NCBI GenBank assembly: GCA_949752735.1
Contig: OX457038.1
Location: 22,008,655-22,072,654 of the forward strand
DNA length: 64,000 nucleotides
Source: Lumbricus terrestris
Lineage: Eukaryota; Annelida; Clitellata; Crassiclitellata; Lumbricidae
Reading direction: 5' to 3'
Shown: piece by piece, positions 42,202-52,629 of the stretch
How positions within the stretch are numbered: position 1 is the stretch's first letter
Layout of the letters: each line of letters opens with the position of its first letter
Translations under genes and position numbers: made by a program
The notes under the pieces: generated by a model
Seen by the model: only the letters and a program-made list of their open reading frames with translations
What the model was told of the DNA's origin: nothing
Databases searched by the model: none

Positions 42202-42769
42202 AGTTTAAAATTCTGACTGGAGCCCAAGTTTAGTAGGACTTATATATTTTTGCCACAGTAAATACAGTTCAGTCCATGTTTACCATTAATTTGACTAGGT
42301 CATTGTTGTAGGAGAATTTAGCAGAAGCATATTCAATTTCAGACTAACGACAATAATTTCCCATAGCTTTGGTTACATAGTACACAGATATTTTTCTGCA
42401 ACATCGCCAATCTTCTTTCACACAATGAATAGTTTATGAACCGAACTGTACATGCTGTGGCAAAACTACTGTATACAGGGCCTACTAAACCTATCTAGCA
42501 CATGCTGCACTGTAGCCGAACGACTAAAGCATAAGATTTCTTCTCTGCAGTGCTAGTTTGAAACTGGGCTCATGATATAAATCAATAGATTGTATAAAAT
42601 GAAAACAAAATGTAATGCAACATAGGATTTTCTTAAGGAACAGTTTGCACAACTAGAACCTAGAGAGTCTGCTTGAAGTGGATGTTTTAAAGTATTCTTG
42701 AACGTGAATATATGCATGTCATTGGTTAAAAAAATGAAACATTATAAGGCATTCCGCACATGTTTCTTT

Positions 42770-42886
42770 GTTCTGCACACTTTGCAGCATAGTACATAGA
42801 TTGTACTCGCTTGGATTGTTCTTATATGATGTTCCTGCAGCGCGTTTGTAGGCGGTTCAATAAAGTACATGTTTACTTACTTACCT
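42770..42886 (+). mobile_element. Possible retroelement 3' end
   Basis: GGCGGTTCAATAAAGTACAT with a polyadenylation signal AATAAA, then TTACTTACTTACC as a short-unit tail. No body recognised upstream. Confidence 0.4.
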
Positions 42887-43007
42887 AGTCAGCTTAAGAT
42901 CAGTACTGTTATGCGCAATTGTCTTGTTGGCCATGATCCTCCCTCAAAACTTTATGGACTTCTGCATCTCAGTCTCATTATTTCCTTGTAAGCCAGAGCT
43001 TCTGCCT

Positions 43008-44030
43008 ATCTTATCTTATCTTATCTTATCTGACCATTTATAAAGCTGCGCTTCTCGCAGCAAGAGCCTTTCAGAAGCGCTCCCAGTGCGTTGAACCCCA
43101 AGAAAAAAGGCAAGTTTTTAGACGAGAGAAAGACAAGGATACACTACCAGAAAGGATGGCAGAGCGAACTGATGGAGGAAGCCGATTCCATAGGGAGGGA
43201 CCAATGCATGCAAATGATCTGGATTGAGCCATGGCGGTCCTGACTTGAGGGACAAAGAGGTCAAGGCGATCAGAGGACCTAAGAGGACGCAGCAAGGTGG
43301 CAGAAAGGGGGCGAAGTATCTGATCGCACAGATACTTCGGAGCAAGACCCATTTGAGACTTAAGGACCAGAATCAGGACTTTAAATTGTATGCGGACCAA
43401 GAGAGGAAGCCAGTGAAGTTGTTCAGTCATGAATGTAGAAATGTGGGAGAATCGAGGAAGACGGGCAATGAGCCTAGCAGCAGCATTGAGTACAGATTGC
43501 AGAGGAGCTAGGTGAACCTTAGGCAGGCCAATAAGAACAGAATTACAATAGTCAATCCGAGAACATACAAAAGCATGCACAATTGAGGTAAAGATCGAAG
43601 ATGAGACAGATTTGCGAATAGCCCTGAGACGTCTTAGCTGGAAGTAGGAAGAGCGAGTTAGATTGGCAATGTGCTCAGTGAAGGTAAGAGAACTATCAAG
43701 GGTGACACCTAGGTCTCGAACACTGGAGGAGAAGTTGAAGTGAGGAAAAGTTTGAGAGAGCAGTGTGTAGTCAAGTTTTTGAAGCTGTTTAGGAGTGCCA
43801 AACCAAATCAACTGGGTTTTGGAAGAGTTCAAAGATAGACGATTAGACGACATCCACAAATGAAGATCTTGAGATAGAGCGCCAATTCGGCTTGCAAGAA
43901 GGAGTTGAGCAGAAGGAGGTCCATGGACATAAGCTTGGACATCATCAGCGAAAAGGTGACCAGTTGCAGAGTGGCTAGGGAAAAGAGAGGTAATACCAGC
44001 CGTGTAAAGGATAAATAGGAGTGGGCCTAG
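43008..44030 (-). pseudogene. CR1/L2-like LINE, reverse transcriptase from motif B/C to 3' tail
   Basis: A minus-strand frame of about 320 codons is open from LGPLLFILYTAGITSL (end of motif B) through LFADDVQAYVHG (motif C, both aspartates), LHLWMSSNRLSLNSSKTQLI, SSVRDLGVTLDSSLTFTEHI, DYCNSVLIGLPKVHL, FMTEQLHWLPLLVRIQFKVL, to SLWNRLPPSVRS and a stop at 43071. The 3' tail is a GATAA repeat (43008-43035). The 5' break is at the GPLL codons, where unrelated sequence begins, so motif A and the nuclease are missing. Over what remains the frame is intact, which marks it as one of the youngest LINE copies here. It lies inside FGD intron 4 in the same orientation as the gene. Fragments of the same family occur at 35440, 46605, 56935 and 57400. 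Confidence 0.9.
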
Positions 44031-44058
44031 CAGTTCATTGTAAACATACCCACTACAC

Positions 44059-44468
44059 CAGAGGTTCTCAACCTTTTTCCGCGCGAGATACATCTAAACT
44101 TGCAACCAAATTTGGCGACACACCATGCAATCATCATTATGTCAATATCTTTAAAATAGGCCTATGTTAAAGTAAAAATAGTCTATCTATTTTAAAATGA
44201 TAAAATTTATAACGAATGAGAATGTTGACACTTAATGCTTTTTAGTTTCTAATGATTCTAAAATTATAAATTTCACCGACCTTAATATACAATTCTGCAT
44301 CGTTTTATAACTTTACGAGTCATAGTTAATTGTTTGGCCTAACAATTAATGGGATTTTTGCTCCTGGATTTTCGCAACACACCAATTCTTCGTGACACAC
44401 CAATGACGCACCATTTTTACGCGACACACCGCACTAGTCTGTCGCGACCCACTGATTGAGAACCTCTG
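44059..44468. mobile_element. hAT miniature element
   Basis: Begins CAGAGGTTCTCAACC and ends GATTGAGAACCTCTG. The exact 8-bp duplication CACTACAC flanks it (44051-44058, 44469-44476). The interior has GACACACC-type repeats at both sides. 410 bp, no ORF. Confidence 0.93.
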
Positions 44469-44943
44469 CACTACACCACCACACTGCTATACCCACAATT
44501 TCTCAGTGCCTTCGATTAATGGGCCGAACTGTACTTGCTGTGGCAAAACTATACAGGGCCTGCTAATCTAGCCACAATGACTGAATTCGACTTGTAAATT
44601 TAAAAAATAAATTTTAAATTATAATATTTAATAACTTTTTAATGTGCTGAACTAGTTTAACTTTACAGAAAGTATCTTGAAGTTAAATTCAAACTTGAAT
44701 TTTACGGCTATTTGCATTAATTAGAAAATCACATCAAAAGTAGTTTCCCGCATAACTCATTTTCAATTGAAAATAGTGCAGGAGTATTGCATTCTTCAAT
44801 CAGTCATCCATCATTGATAAATTTTTTTTAAAGATTTAGTTTAAAAAAGAATGCAAAAAACGGAAAGAAAGATTCAACCCTTGAAAAAATTGGCACCAGC
44901 TTAACTTGTATTTGTGTTCAATCATTTCAGCCACAGTTTATGT

Positions 44944-45250
44944 TCAGCAGATATTCGTGAAAACAAAAGAAACTTACCAATAAATGCCTCTTTCATATCA
45001 AAAAACAAGAAATAGCTTTAGCCAACCAGGTTTTATGATAATATGCAGGATGGGATGTGAAGTAAGCCTAGATGTTCTCAACAACTACCCATAGCTTTTC
45101 CCATGCAAACAATTATGGTTAAGGAGTACTATGAACAATTCAATTCAGCAGATATTCGTGAGAACAAAAGAAACTTACCAGTAAATGCCTCTTCATACCA
45201 AACCAGAAATAGCTTTAGCCAACCAGGTTTTATGATAATATGCATTAATT
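44944..45250. repeat. ~105-bp direct duplication, 201 bp apart
   Basis: The word TCAGCAGATATTCGTGA starts at 44944 and again at 45145. Both copies continue through AAGAAACTTACCA, AATGCCTCTT and GCCAACCAGGTTTTATGATA. The second copy leads directly into the LINE at 45262. Confidence 0.88.
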
Positions 45251-45261
45251 TAATACACTCC

Positions 45262-46262
45262 CTAGAGTCCCTACGGTCTACCACAGGGCTCTGTCTTGGG
45301 CCCCTTCTTTTCATAATCTATACCTCCGATCTTGCCTCCAATGCTATGCGAGCCCATCTGTATGCAGATGATGTGCAAACCTACCAGCACTGTCGTGCCT
45401 CTGACTCTGTTGCAACTGCCCGGTCTATGTACTTTGCCATGGAAGCCTTGGGACTTGGATGTCGTCCAATCGACTCCGCCTCAACTCTTTAAAAACTCAA
45501 TAAATTTCGATTGGCACCCGCCAGCAGCTGACAAAGCTAGATATGACAACCATCGCTGATGCCTTTCCTGATTTTGTCTTTTCAACCAGAGTCCGTGACC
45601 TTGGTGTTACTCTAGACCAAGAGCTCACTTTTGCTCCACACATTCACTCACTCAGCCGTGCCTGTTATTATCAACTGCGTCAACTACGCACTGTTGCTCG
45701 CTCGCTTACTCCTACTGCTGATGCAACCCTTGTCCATTCATTTATTACCACCACACTTGACTACTACTGCTATGCTGGCGTACCAATTGCCCATCTGAGT
45801 TGTCTTGATCGCGTCCTGCGCTCTGCAACCCGCCTTATTGGCCGCATACCTAAATTCAGCCACATCTCCAGCTATATGCGTGACGTTCACCACTGGCTCC
45901 CACTCAAGCAGCGAATTGAGTATAGGATATTTACCTTAGTCTGGCGCTGCATGCTAAGCCTTGCTACTGCCTACCTTTGTGAGCTCTGTAGCCCTACTCT
46001 CAGTTCTCACCATTTCTGCTCCTTCATTCAACTGAACAAAGTCTGCTTTCAGTCCCTTTTGCTCGTACTTCCACTATACAGAACCGTGCTTTCTCGGTGG
46101 CAGGACCCTCTACATGGAATGGTCTTCCTCTGACCCTCCGCTCTCTTTGTAAAAATCCTTCTAAGGCTTTCCTCTCTCATCTCAAGACAGTTTTATTTGG
46201 CCGTGCTGAAGTTAGGAGCGCCTCTGAGTAGTGCCCTTGAAGAGTCACTATATAAATGCATA
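45262..46262 (+). pseudogene. CR1/L2-like LINE, 5'-truncated
   Basis: Forward frames read CLGPLLFIIYTSDL, HLYADDVQTYQHC (motif C), then RVRDLGVTLDQELTFAPHIH, CYYQLRQLRTVARSL, DVHHWLPLKQRIEYRIFTLV, and, after frame changes, STWNGLPLTLRSL with SHLKTVLFGRAEV and a stop near 46220. The short 3' end GGAGCGCCTCTGAGTAG...CACTATATAAATGCAT follows at once. That 3' end is shared with SINE family S1 and several isolated tails, so this is the best candidate for the LINE whose machinery mobilises that SINE. Frame changes near 45290, 45480 and 46050 make this copy dead. It lies antisense in FGD intron 4, ending 38 bases before the exon donor at 46300. Confidence 0.88.
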
Positions 46263-46299
46263 TAATGAATAATTTCAATGTAGTGTAAGGATTGCAAAC

Positions 46300-46475
46300 C
46301 TCTTCCTCTGTGATTCATCATCTGCCTGAAAGTAATAGGTTTTGCTTGAAGCACGATCCACGAGACCAGGTTTAGTCAGACTGAATACAAAGTCCCTCTG
46401 CTGAACTTCATCGCTCTTCTCCACTGATTTCACATCAAAGCCAGGCAGGGGTACCGACGCATGTGCAATGACATC
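46300..46475 (-). CDS. FGD: FGD-family Rho guanine-nucleotide exchange factor, PH-domain exon
   Basis: Acceptor TTTTGTTGTAG, donor AAGAG/GTTTGC. The 176 bases give 58 codons plus two bases (phase 0 in, phase 2 out). The peptide DVIAHASVPLPGFDVKSVEK ... RDFVFSLTK ... TYYFQADDESQRK is the middle of a PH domain. VPLPGFDV matches the IPLLGYxV strand after the exposed DVxA loop that follows LYxxxA in FGD proteins, and YYFQADDE matches the last beta strand before the C-terminal helix. It joins in phase to 55575-55700 upstream and 39799-39946 downstream. The donor is less canonical (GTTTGC) but is the only GT that keeps the phase. No disruption seen. Confidence 0.9.
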
Positions 46476-46532
46476 CTACAACAAAAGCTGCATGTATTGT
46501 ATTGTAACGCATTTATCAATATATATATATAT

Positions 46533-46539
46533 ATCTGAT

Positions 46540-46597
<58 letters not shown>

Positions 46598-46604
46598 ATC
46601 AGAT
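46533..46604. repeat. Palindrome with (AT)n centre
   Basis: ATCTGATTCACTATAT ... ATATAGTGAATCAGAT flanks a run of AT units. The whole 72-bp unit is a perfect palindrome and could extrude as a cruciform. Confidence 0.9.
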
Positions 46605-46740
46605 GTGCTCCCAGTGCAAAAGATGCAGAGAAAAGAAAGTAGTTTTGAGACAGCAAAAAAGATGTGCTTCGGGTACTAGTTTATAGCAAAGAACATGTCA
46701 ATGGAGAGAGCCGAGTCCAAAGTGCAAGACCAATGAAGGC
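46605..46740 (-). mobile_element. CR1/L2-like LINE 3' remnant
   Basis: Plus-strand words GCTCCCAGTGCAAAAGATG and GTCCAAAGTGCAAGACCAAT follow the same order as the complement of the LINE end at 43080-43210, with heavy decay. Confidence 0.45.
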
Positions 46741-47473
46741 AAAGGTTCAAGTTTTGGCCAAAACAAGTTCCTGTCCAAAATTATGGGTAAAACTATGGTT
46801 CGACTGTTCAAATTACAATTCTGAAAAAAATGCATTTAAAGTTTACTATTACTTTGAAAGCAAGATTTTTTAGCAACCATGTTCAGAATTAAATTTGCAA
46901 CAAATAAACAGATTGCATAATAGGCTAGAGAGAAGTCTGGGCTTTTCACTCATGCCTAATTTGTTTTGCTAGCCATATGCCAAATATGGCTATTAATGGC
47001 GGGAAAGTGGAAAGTGGCGGGAAAAGTCATTGAATTATTTAAGCAATAAAAACCACAAAATCATCAAAAACTCATTAAAAATAATATTTTTTCAAAAATG
47101 TTAGTTCTAATGTGTATGAAACATATTTATTTATCATTTTCTGTCAAAAACTAAAAATTGAAAAAATGTATTTTTCACATTTTGGTCATTATCTCAGATG
47201 CGTGTAGCGCATATGCCTGGTTTTGGTTAGATGGGTCACATATGTACACCAGAATGCGGATATACAATCTTAAATTATAAAACAGAAAGTTTGTCCTTCC
47301 ATATGTGTGTGTGTGTTGACTCTTCGTAACAAAATAGGCTCGAAAATGAAACAGCGTCGGTTTCAAAAATAATTTGCAACTGATTCTTACCCAAATTATA
47401 AGGTCAACGCAACTATTTTCAGCTTTTAATTAAATTCAAAACCAGAGTTATTAGCGTTTTAACCCTCTCACCC

Positions 47474-48208
47474 CTATAGCCCCACAGCAAGCGGAACGCC
47501 CACCCGATGGCCCTGAGCAAAAAGTAATAGTGATAGTTCCTGGTCGGGCTTGTAGTTTTCCTGAGACTTTGAGATAATGTTGTTTAGCAGTGGAAGAATC
47601 TTGTATAGTTTGTCTTCTTTGTCGATATTGACATCGTTTTCGTCAATAACGTGCAGGAATTTCCATATTGCGAGGTAACGGTCTCTGGTCATTACCTTTC
47701 GGAATCCAGGTGTTCGGAACAAGAAGCCAACGATAGGACTAAAATACTGTTCATAGCGCCGCTTGAGGACAGAGAATTCCATTGCCAACCGAACTCCAAC
47801 AAAGGCCTTCAGTTCTGGTGTTGTCAAAATAGTCCATTTTCTCGCATAGTAGTCGGTAGGTTTAGCTGCCTTGACACGAGACGCGTTCAAATTAGTCATA
47901 TCGACAATCAGCTACCACATGTCGTCATCCCAAAATAGCGAGAAATACTGGAGTGCAGTAGTGTCCACTGAACAGTTGGCTGCAGCACCTCGTGGACCAG
48001 TAGGCTCACTCGGTCTAAATGTAGAATTATTTACTGTCACATTGCGTATCCAACCACCTGGTGCAACATTACTGGTTGAGGTTGACGCTCGATCGGTGTG
48101 AGACTCGTGATCAGAATCATCCACGTTGCTGTCACTTTCGGTTTCCAAATTATCAGTGCTGTCACTATTACTTTCGCTGTCTAGAATCAGCTTCCTGGCT
48201 TGTGCCAA
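47474..48208 (-). pseudogene. piggyBac transposase, N-terminal half only
   Basis: Starts MAQARKLILDSESNSDS with an acidic serine-rich region, as in piggyBac transposases, then reads LQYFSLFWDDDMW, a single in-frame TAG, then LIVDMTNLNAS, WTILTTPELKAFVGVRLAME, MTRDRYLAIWKFLHVIDEND, KLYKILPLLNNI and NYKPDQELS. It stops just before the block with the first catalytic aspartate and then runs into the element end. Apart from the one stop there is no frame change over about 240 codons. The element therefore lost its catalytic core by internal deletion and cannot transpose itself. Whether the truncated protein was ever made is unknown. Confidence 0.9.
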
Positions 48209-48450
48209 TGTAAATTGTTTTTTTATTTGGTGCCTGTACGTTTGCCTTAGCGGTGCAAGCTGCTTTTCTTTTTGGCATTATGCACTAAATTCAATGAAGT
48301 TTATCAAATAAAAATTAAATAGGCAAAACAAACACTGCTTACCAACATCAATGGCCACTGACCTTACTACATGTTCAACGTCACTTCAACGTCACTTCCG
48401 GTTGAAAATTAAATAGTAAGTAAACCAATAAGCCATAGTAAAACAAAAGC

Positions 48451-48555
48451 CACTATAATGGCCTTACGGGGATACGGTTTATATGTTGAAGCCTCTATAG
48501 CGGCTTTACGGGTATTTGTCAAAGACCACCAAGCCGCTATAGCGGCTATACGGGG
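48451..48555. repeat. Three subterminal repeats of the short piggyBac
   Basis: The motif CTATARYGGCYTTACGGG occurs about 48452-48470, 48494-48512 and, as GCTATAGCGGCTATACGGGG, 48536-48555. The last includes the perfect palindrome AGCCGCTATAGCGGCT (48532-48547). Spacing is about 42 bp. Confidence 0.8.
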
Positions 48556-49129
48556 CAAGAGGGTTAAGACGGATTTCATCAATATAACTGCTCACGCCCA
48601 GCTTTAGTAGAGCCTACAGTCCGAATGACGTCATACCCGCCCAGTAATAATTTCCGTAGCGCCTCGCAGGGGCGGGTCACGTTTGGCTTTTTGGTGAAGC
48701 GGGGTGGGGTGGAGGGTTGGCGAAAACTCGAAATTTAGCGGTCAACGATGGGTACCACAGTGGAGTAGTGTTTAAAACCCGAAATTTCACTTTAGAACTC
48801 GAGTTATTAGCGTTTTAACACAGATTTAAAATCATTCACACTTTAGTAAAAAGTCTCGAGCTTTAGTAGAGTCTACAGTCTGCGTGACGTCATACTCGCC
48901 CAGTAATAATTACCGTAGCGCCCCGCAGGGGCGGGTCACGTTTGGCTTTTTGGGGAAGCGGGGTGGGGTGGAGGATTGGCGAAAACCCGAAATCTAGCGG
49001 TCAACGATGGGTATCACAGTGGAGTAGTGTTTAAAACCCTAAATTTCCCGGGCGAAGCCGGGTAAAAAGCTAGTTGGTTAATAAAGCATATAACTCCTCT
49101 GCTTAAAACCTGCTTCTTCTTGCGCGCCT

Positions 49130-49210
49130 TGCGCACTGGGAGCACCTCTACTAGAGGCACTTTATAAATGCTTAAATACAATACAAAACAATACGATACT
49201 TACTTACCTA
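49130..49210 (+). mobile_element. Isolated LINE 3' tail
   Basis: GCGCACTGGGAGCACCTCTA, then CTAGAGGCACTTTATAAATG, then AATAC/TTAC short-unit repeats. Same kind of 3' end as at 57400. Confidence 0.55.
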
Positions 49211-49602
49211 CTTACTGTTGCACAATTATCATGTCACCATTTCTCTAGCCAATATTTCACTTGATGTCATTCTTGACGTCAACTCTCTTAACACGTTGGC
49301 CGCCGCTGTATTCTTTCTCGCTACGCCACGGTATATGTGGCGAAAAGTACACAAATTTTGATCATTGTTTTTCAATTATTTTAATACTTTGGCCTGCTTA
49401 TTTCAAAATAACAACAATTTCTTATGCTAGCTGTATCTTTTATAATGTCATAGAAATTATTTCATAAAGCAAAACTTTGTAAAATTAGATAAAATTATGT
49501 GAAATTAGATCAAATTTGAAAGATTATTTGTATATTTTATAATTTTTCCTTTGTAATTTCATTTTCAATAATTCTCAATGGTTGGTTTGTTCACTACTCC
49601 CA

Positions 49603-50115
49603 TCAAAAAAGTATTCCTAAAAACTTACGCATTTCTCTTGAAGCAGTTGGCTCCCATTGATGTACGCGACTTTTTGGTTTCAAGTTTGCATTGGCAATAA
49701 ATCGTTCAGCGTATTTGTTCGTTTCATTGACTAGGCCTATTATCAGAATTATTTCATCGCTAATAAATAGTTGCAACAAATCGACTGGCGTGGTCTGTGC
49801 TGAAATCCCTGCTTTCATTCGCAGGTAACACGTAAGTATCCAGTATAGGCCTACACGCACCCAAGATGCTGTCGACTGTATCAGAGGTTCACTATCACTA
49901 TCATGGTCCGAGGGTGCATGGGCTGTCGCTTTATCAGATCTAATATTTTCAACTGTGGTCACAATCTGATTCACTGTCCACGTCGATCATTCTATCAGTC
50001 CAGCCATTATCCGAACTATGATCATCAAAGTCTTCATCATCTGATAAATTATCCAACAATGACAAAGCTTCACTTGGGCTAAGTCGCTTTCTCGCAACGC
50101 CTTAGCCGACGCCAT
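49603..50115 (-). pseudogene. piggyBac transposase, N-terminal remnant
   Basis: From an ATG at 50113-50115 the minus strand reads through a degenerate start (MASAKA), then in shifted frames EALSLLDNLSDDEDFDDHSS and SESD-type acidic stretches, PVDLLQLFISDEIILII, NETNKYAERFIANANLKPKS and ASREMRKFLGILF. These are the acidic N-terminus and the first helical block (ETN.YA, KFLGIL) of piggyBac transposases. The DDD catalytic core is absent, the frame shifts at least twice and a stop interrupts, so it is dead. Like 47463-48563, the element is an internal-deletion derivative. Confidence 0.85.
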
Positions 50116-50278
50116 TTGTACACAACATTCGCGTTGCAAAAACGCTAAATATTGCTATAAAAGTATTTATTTTTGATTCGTTGTGTGTTGTATGACGTCT
50201 AGAAATATATAATATTACGTAATACTCCAATGGAAGTTCTCCTGTTACGCCAACATATCCGTAGTTCGCCGTATTGTC

Positions 50279-50341
50279 CAGTACGAGTTAACTCGTACTG
50301 GGCGCCACAGGACGCAAAAGTTGGTACGAGTTAACTCGTAC
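50279..50341. repeat. Twin perfect palindromes at the piggyBac right end
   Basis: CAGTACGAGTTAACTCGTACTG split as CAGTACGAGTT/AACTCGTACTG (50279-50300, 22 bp) and an 18-bp copy GTACGAGTTAACTCGTAC (50324-50341), both followed by GGGCG. TTAA lies at the centre of each. Confidence 0.93.
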
Positions 50342-50639
50342 TGGGCGGTGAACGTGTTAATGAAGACTGGGCTAAACACGTATTCACGCGGATTAACAAT
50401 AATAATAAAAATAATTGGAGTATGAACGCAAGTTAACAAACAAATAATGGCTAAAATAATTTTTAAAAATTCGTATTGTATCAGGACATTTACAAAGTGC
50501 TTCTCGCAGCATGAACTATTCAGAGGTGTTCTTAGTGTAGAAAACCAGGGAAAGACTTCAAGCAACAAGTAGACAAAAAAGGAGACTCCAGATATAAGTT
50601 TAACCCGCAGAGGAGGAGAACTTCATTATAACTTCATTA

Positions 50640-51060
50640 TATTATTATTGTGAGAGGGTGGGACAGGACGGGGTTGGATAGAAGTAGAGGGGAAAAGGAA
50701 GGGTGGGAAGGAAGAGGAGGGTGGAAAAGGAGTGGGATGAAGTGGAAAAGGGAAAGAAGGGGCAGGACGGAGGGGAGGGAGAGAAGGTAATGGGAGACTT
50801 TAAATGGGAGAGGTGTGTCTTGCTTACAGTGTATATAGGAAGAGAAGGTGGAAGGGAAGGGTAGAGTAGAGTAGCATGGAGGAGGGGAAGGGAAGAGATG
50901 AAACAGTGCAAGGTGGAAGTGGAGAGGGAAGGATAGGGGGAAGGAAGAGAAGAGGATGGGGGGAAGTAGCGAAGGAACAGAAGTGCAGAGGAAATGAGGG
51001 TCAGAGGAAATGGGAGAGGAGGTAAGGGAAGGGAGTAGGGAGGAGGTAGAACTGGATTTA
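50640..51060. repeat. Long polypurine tract
   Basis: About 420 bases in which the plus strand is almost wholly A and G (GGGAGGGAGAGAAGG-like words), with few pyrimidines. Such tracts can form triplex or G-rich structures. The frames on the minus strand here (S/P/L-rich) are composition artefacts. Confidence 0.9.
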
Positions 51061-51330
51061 ATGGGGTTGCGCCCTACTTGCAGCATATTTCATCATCATC
51101 AGGATTTATGGGCCAAAGGCCCGCAGGTGTCCACTGTGTTTCTTTTGTTAGTCACTTTTCTCCAGAGTTCCCGCTCTTATGCTGATATTCTCAAATTTTG
51201 AAGATCTTGTTTACACCAATCCCTAATGTCAACGATCCACTTTCGGTTAGGTCTTCCTCTTCGCCTCTTTCCATCCATAGTTCCCAACTTCACTGTTCTT
51301 ATTTTTCGGCTATCATCCATTCTGCATATG

Positions 51331-51749
51331 TGACCCGTCATGACGAAATGAGTCGCTAAGGACTTTTTGAGTATTTTGAGTTATGTATTCCACGTTATTC
51401 GATGTTGAATTACCTTCAAAATGAGCTATTATGTATCAAAATCAACCAATTGTTTGTGGAGATATAACATTTTTAATCTATCGACCTGTGAAAAAAAAAA
51501 TCTGGGAAAATGCGATTTTCTGAATTTTTATATATGTTTTAAATCTTATTGGCCATTTAATTTGCAAAATAAAATATTAAAAACGGCAAAATAAAATAAG
51601 TTTTAATATTTTATTGATACATTATATAATGTAGGTTAAAAAATGCAAAAATCGCAAAATCAATAACTTGACAGTTGCACACCTTTAAAAGTGATTTGCG
51701 GCGTTCTGCATTGTGCGACTTCCGACTCATTTCGTCATGACGGGTCACC
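51331..51749. mobile_element. GTGACCCGTCATGACG-family inverted-repeat element
   Basis: Inverted ends GTGACCCGTCATGACGAAAT and ATTTCGTCATGACGGGTCAC, both extended by GAGTCG/CGACTC (26 bp perfect). It splits the LINE codons for GH/ICRM, which proves it inserted there. A CATA target duplication is possible but not certain. About 420 bp, AT-rich, no ORF. Confidence 0.88.
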
Positions 51750-51981
51750 TTTATGCCCACACAGGCTTAATTTTCGTCTTCTCACTATTTGCAAAGGTCT
51801 TTCTTTGTATTTAGTCTTCTTCGTGCCTCCAGATTTGTCACCTTCACCGTTCAATTTAAGTGTAGAAGTGTAACATTGCATTTCAAATGCCAGTATTTTG
51901 TTCTGGTCCACCTTTTTAATTTCTTCTTGTTTTACAGGCATAAAGAGCTGTGCTAAACACAAACGTTCTTAATATGTTTAA

Positions 51982-52262
51982 CTAGCTGGGGTACCCGGCG
52001 TTGCCCGGGAAATTTAGGATATGGCCCGCTCCCGGCCACAACAACACCACACTCCATTCCACCCCACAACACTCCAACCTCCACCGGTACGCCACCCATG
52101 AAATTTGGGTTTTCGGAAAAAAATTCCCCCCACCCCAATCCCCATACCCACACCACCCCAATCCCCATACCCACACCACCCCACCCCCATTCACCCACAC
52201 TCCCCACCCCACCCCACCCACCCACCCCGCCCACCCCACCCCACCCGCCACCCCACCCCATA
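51982..52262 (-). mobile_element. Short Helitron-like element
   Basis: On the minus strand the 3' end is CCCGGGCAACGCCGGGTACC, then CCAGCTAG followed by T (CTAG at 51982-51985), the Helitron hairpin-plus-CTRR signature. The preceding sequence is a C-rich satellite. It sits inside LINE codons, so its right border near 52262 is fixed by the LINE resuming. Confidence 0.8.
52130..52262. repeat. CCCCAC/CCCACC minisatellite
   Basis: Repeats of CCCCAATCCCCATACCCACA shift into CCACCCCACCC. The minus strand is G-rich with many GGGTGGGG runs, suited to G-quadruplex formation. Confidence 0.9.
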
Positions 52263-52589
52263 GAAGATTTGGTCTTGTAACTAATTTGCTTGGTCTTCCA
52301 TATGTTATTCCCTTTGCCTTTGCTATTCTTGCCTTTATATCCTTCGTATAATCATTATTCATGTTAGCAGACTGCCCAAGTATACAAATTTCGTTATATT
52401 TCCAATTACCTCATCTTGCACTTTTATTTCCTTTTAGAAATATTTTTCTTTACAAAATACCAATGTTTTTGTTTGCTTGCATTTATTTTTAATCCAGCAA
52501 TTTTGGGAGATGTGTGTAGCCCACAGACATTTCCTGCAACCTCTCACAGCTGTTCTCTAACAAGTCAATGTCATCTGCAAACCGTGAAT

Positions 52590-52598
52590 TGTTAATCT

Positions 52599-52629
<31 letters not shown>

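Larger units (their letters stand above)
47463..48563 (-). mobile_element. Short piggyBac-like element
   Basis: TTAA at 47459-47462 and 48564-48567. The ends CCCTCTCACCCCTATAGCC and, inverted, CCCTCTTGCCCCGTATAGCC are near-identical. It carries only the N-terminal half of a transposase (47474-48208, minus). Subterminal repeats lie at 48451-48555. It is inserted in a Helitron tandem unit. Confidence 0.92.
47330..49073 (+). mobile_element. Non-autonomous Helitron, carrying a piggyBac insertion
   Basis: The 3' end has the Helitron signature: a GC hairpin CCCGGGCGAAGCCGGG (49047-49062), seven bases, then CTAG (49070-49073) followed by T. Inside are tandem ~259-bp units (GCTTTAGTAGAG at 48601 and 48860; GAGTTATTAGCGTTTTAA before and after). 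The first unit is interrupted at its TTAA by the piggyBac at 47463-48563. No Rep/helicase frame is present. The 5' end (expected TC after A) is not located, so the start is approximate. Confidence 0.8.
49292..50356 (-). mobile_element. Short piggyBac-like element, second family
   Basis: TTAA at 49288-49291 and 50357-50360. Ends CACGTTGGCCGCCGC and, inverted, CACGTTCACCGCCCAG. The left end resembles that of the 19729 element. It contains the N-terminal part of a decayed transposase (minus) and two subterminal palindromes at its right side. Confidence 0.9.

Noticed and set aside
50637..51086. 149-codon serine/proline/leucine-rich frame (minus)
   Set aside because: Translation of a polypurine tract; no stop codons expected in such composition.
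51953..52362. Glycine/tryptophan-rich frame, and the proline/histidine-rich frame opposite
   Set aside because: Translation of the CCCCAC minisatellite in the Helitron-like element.
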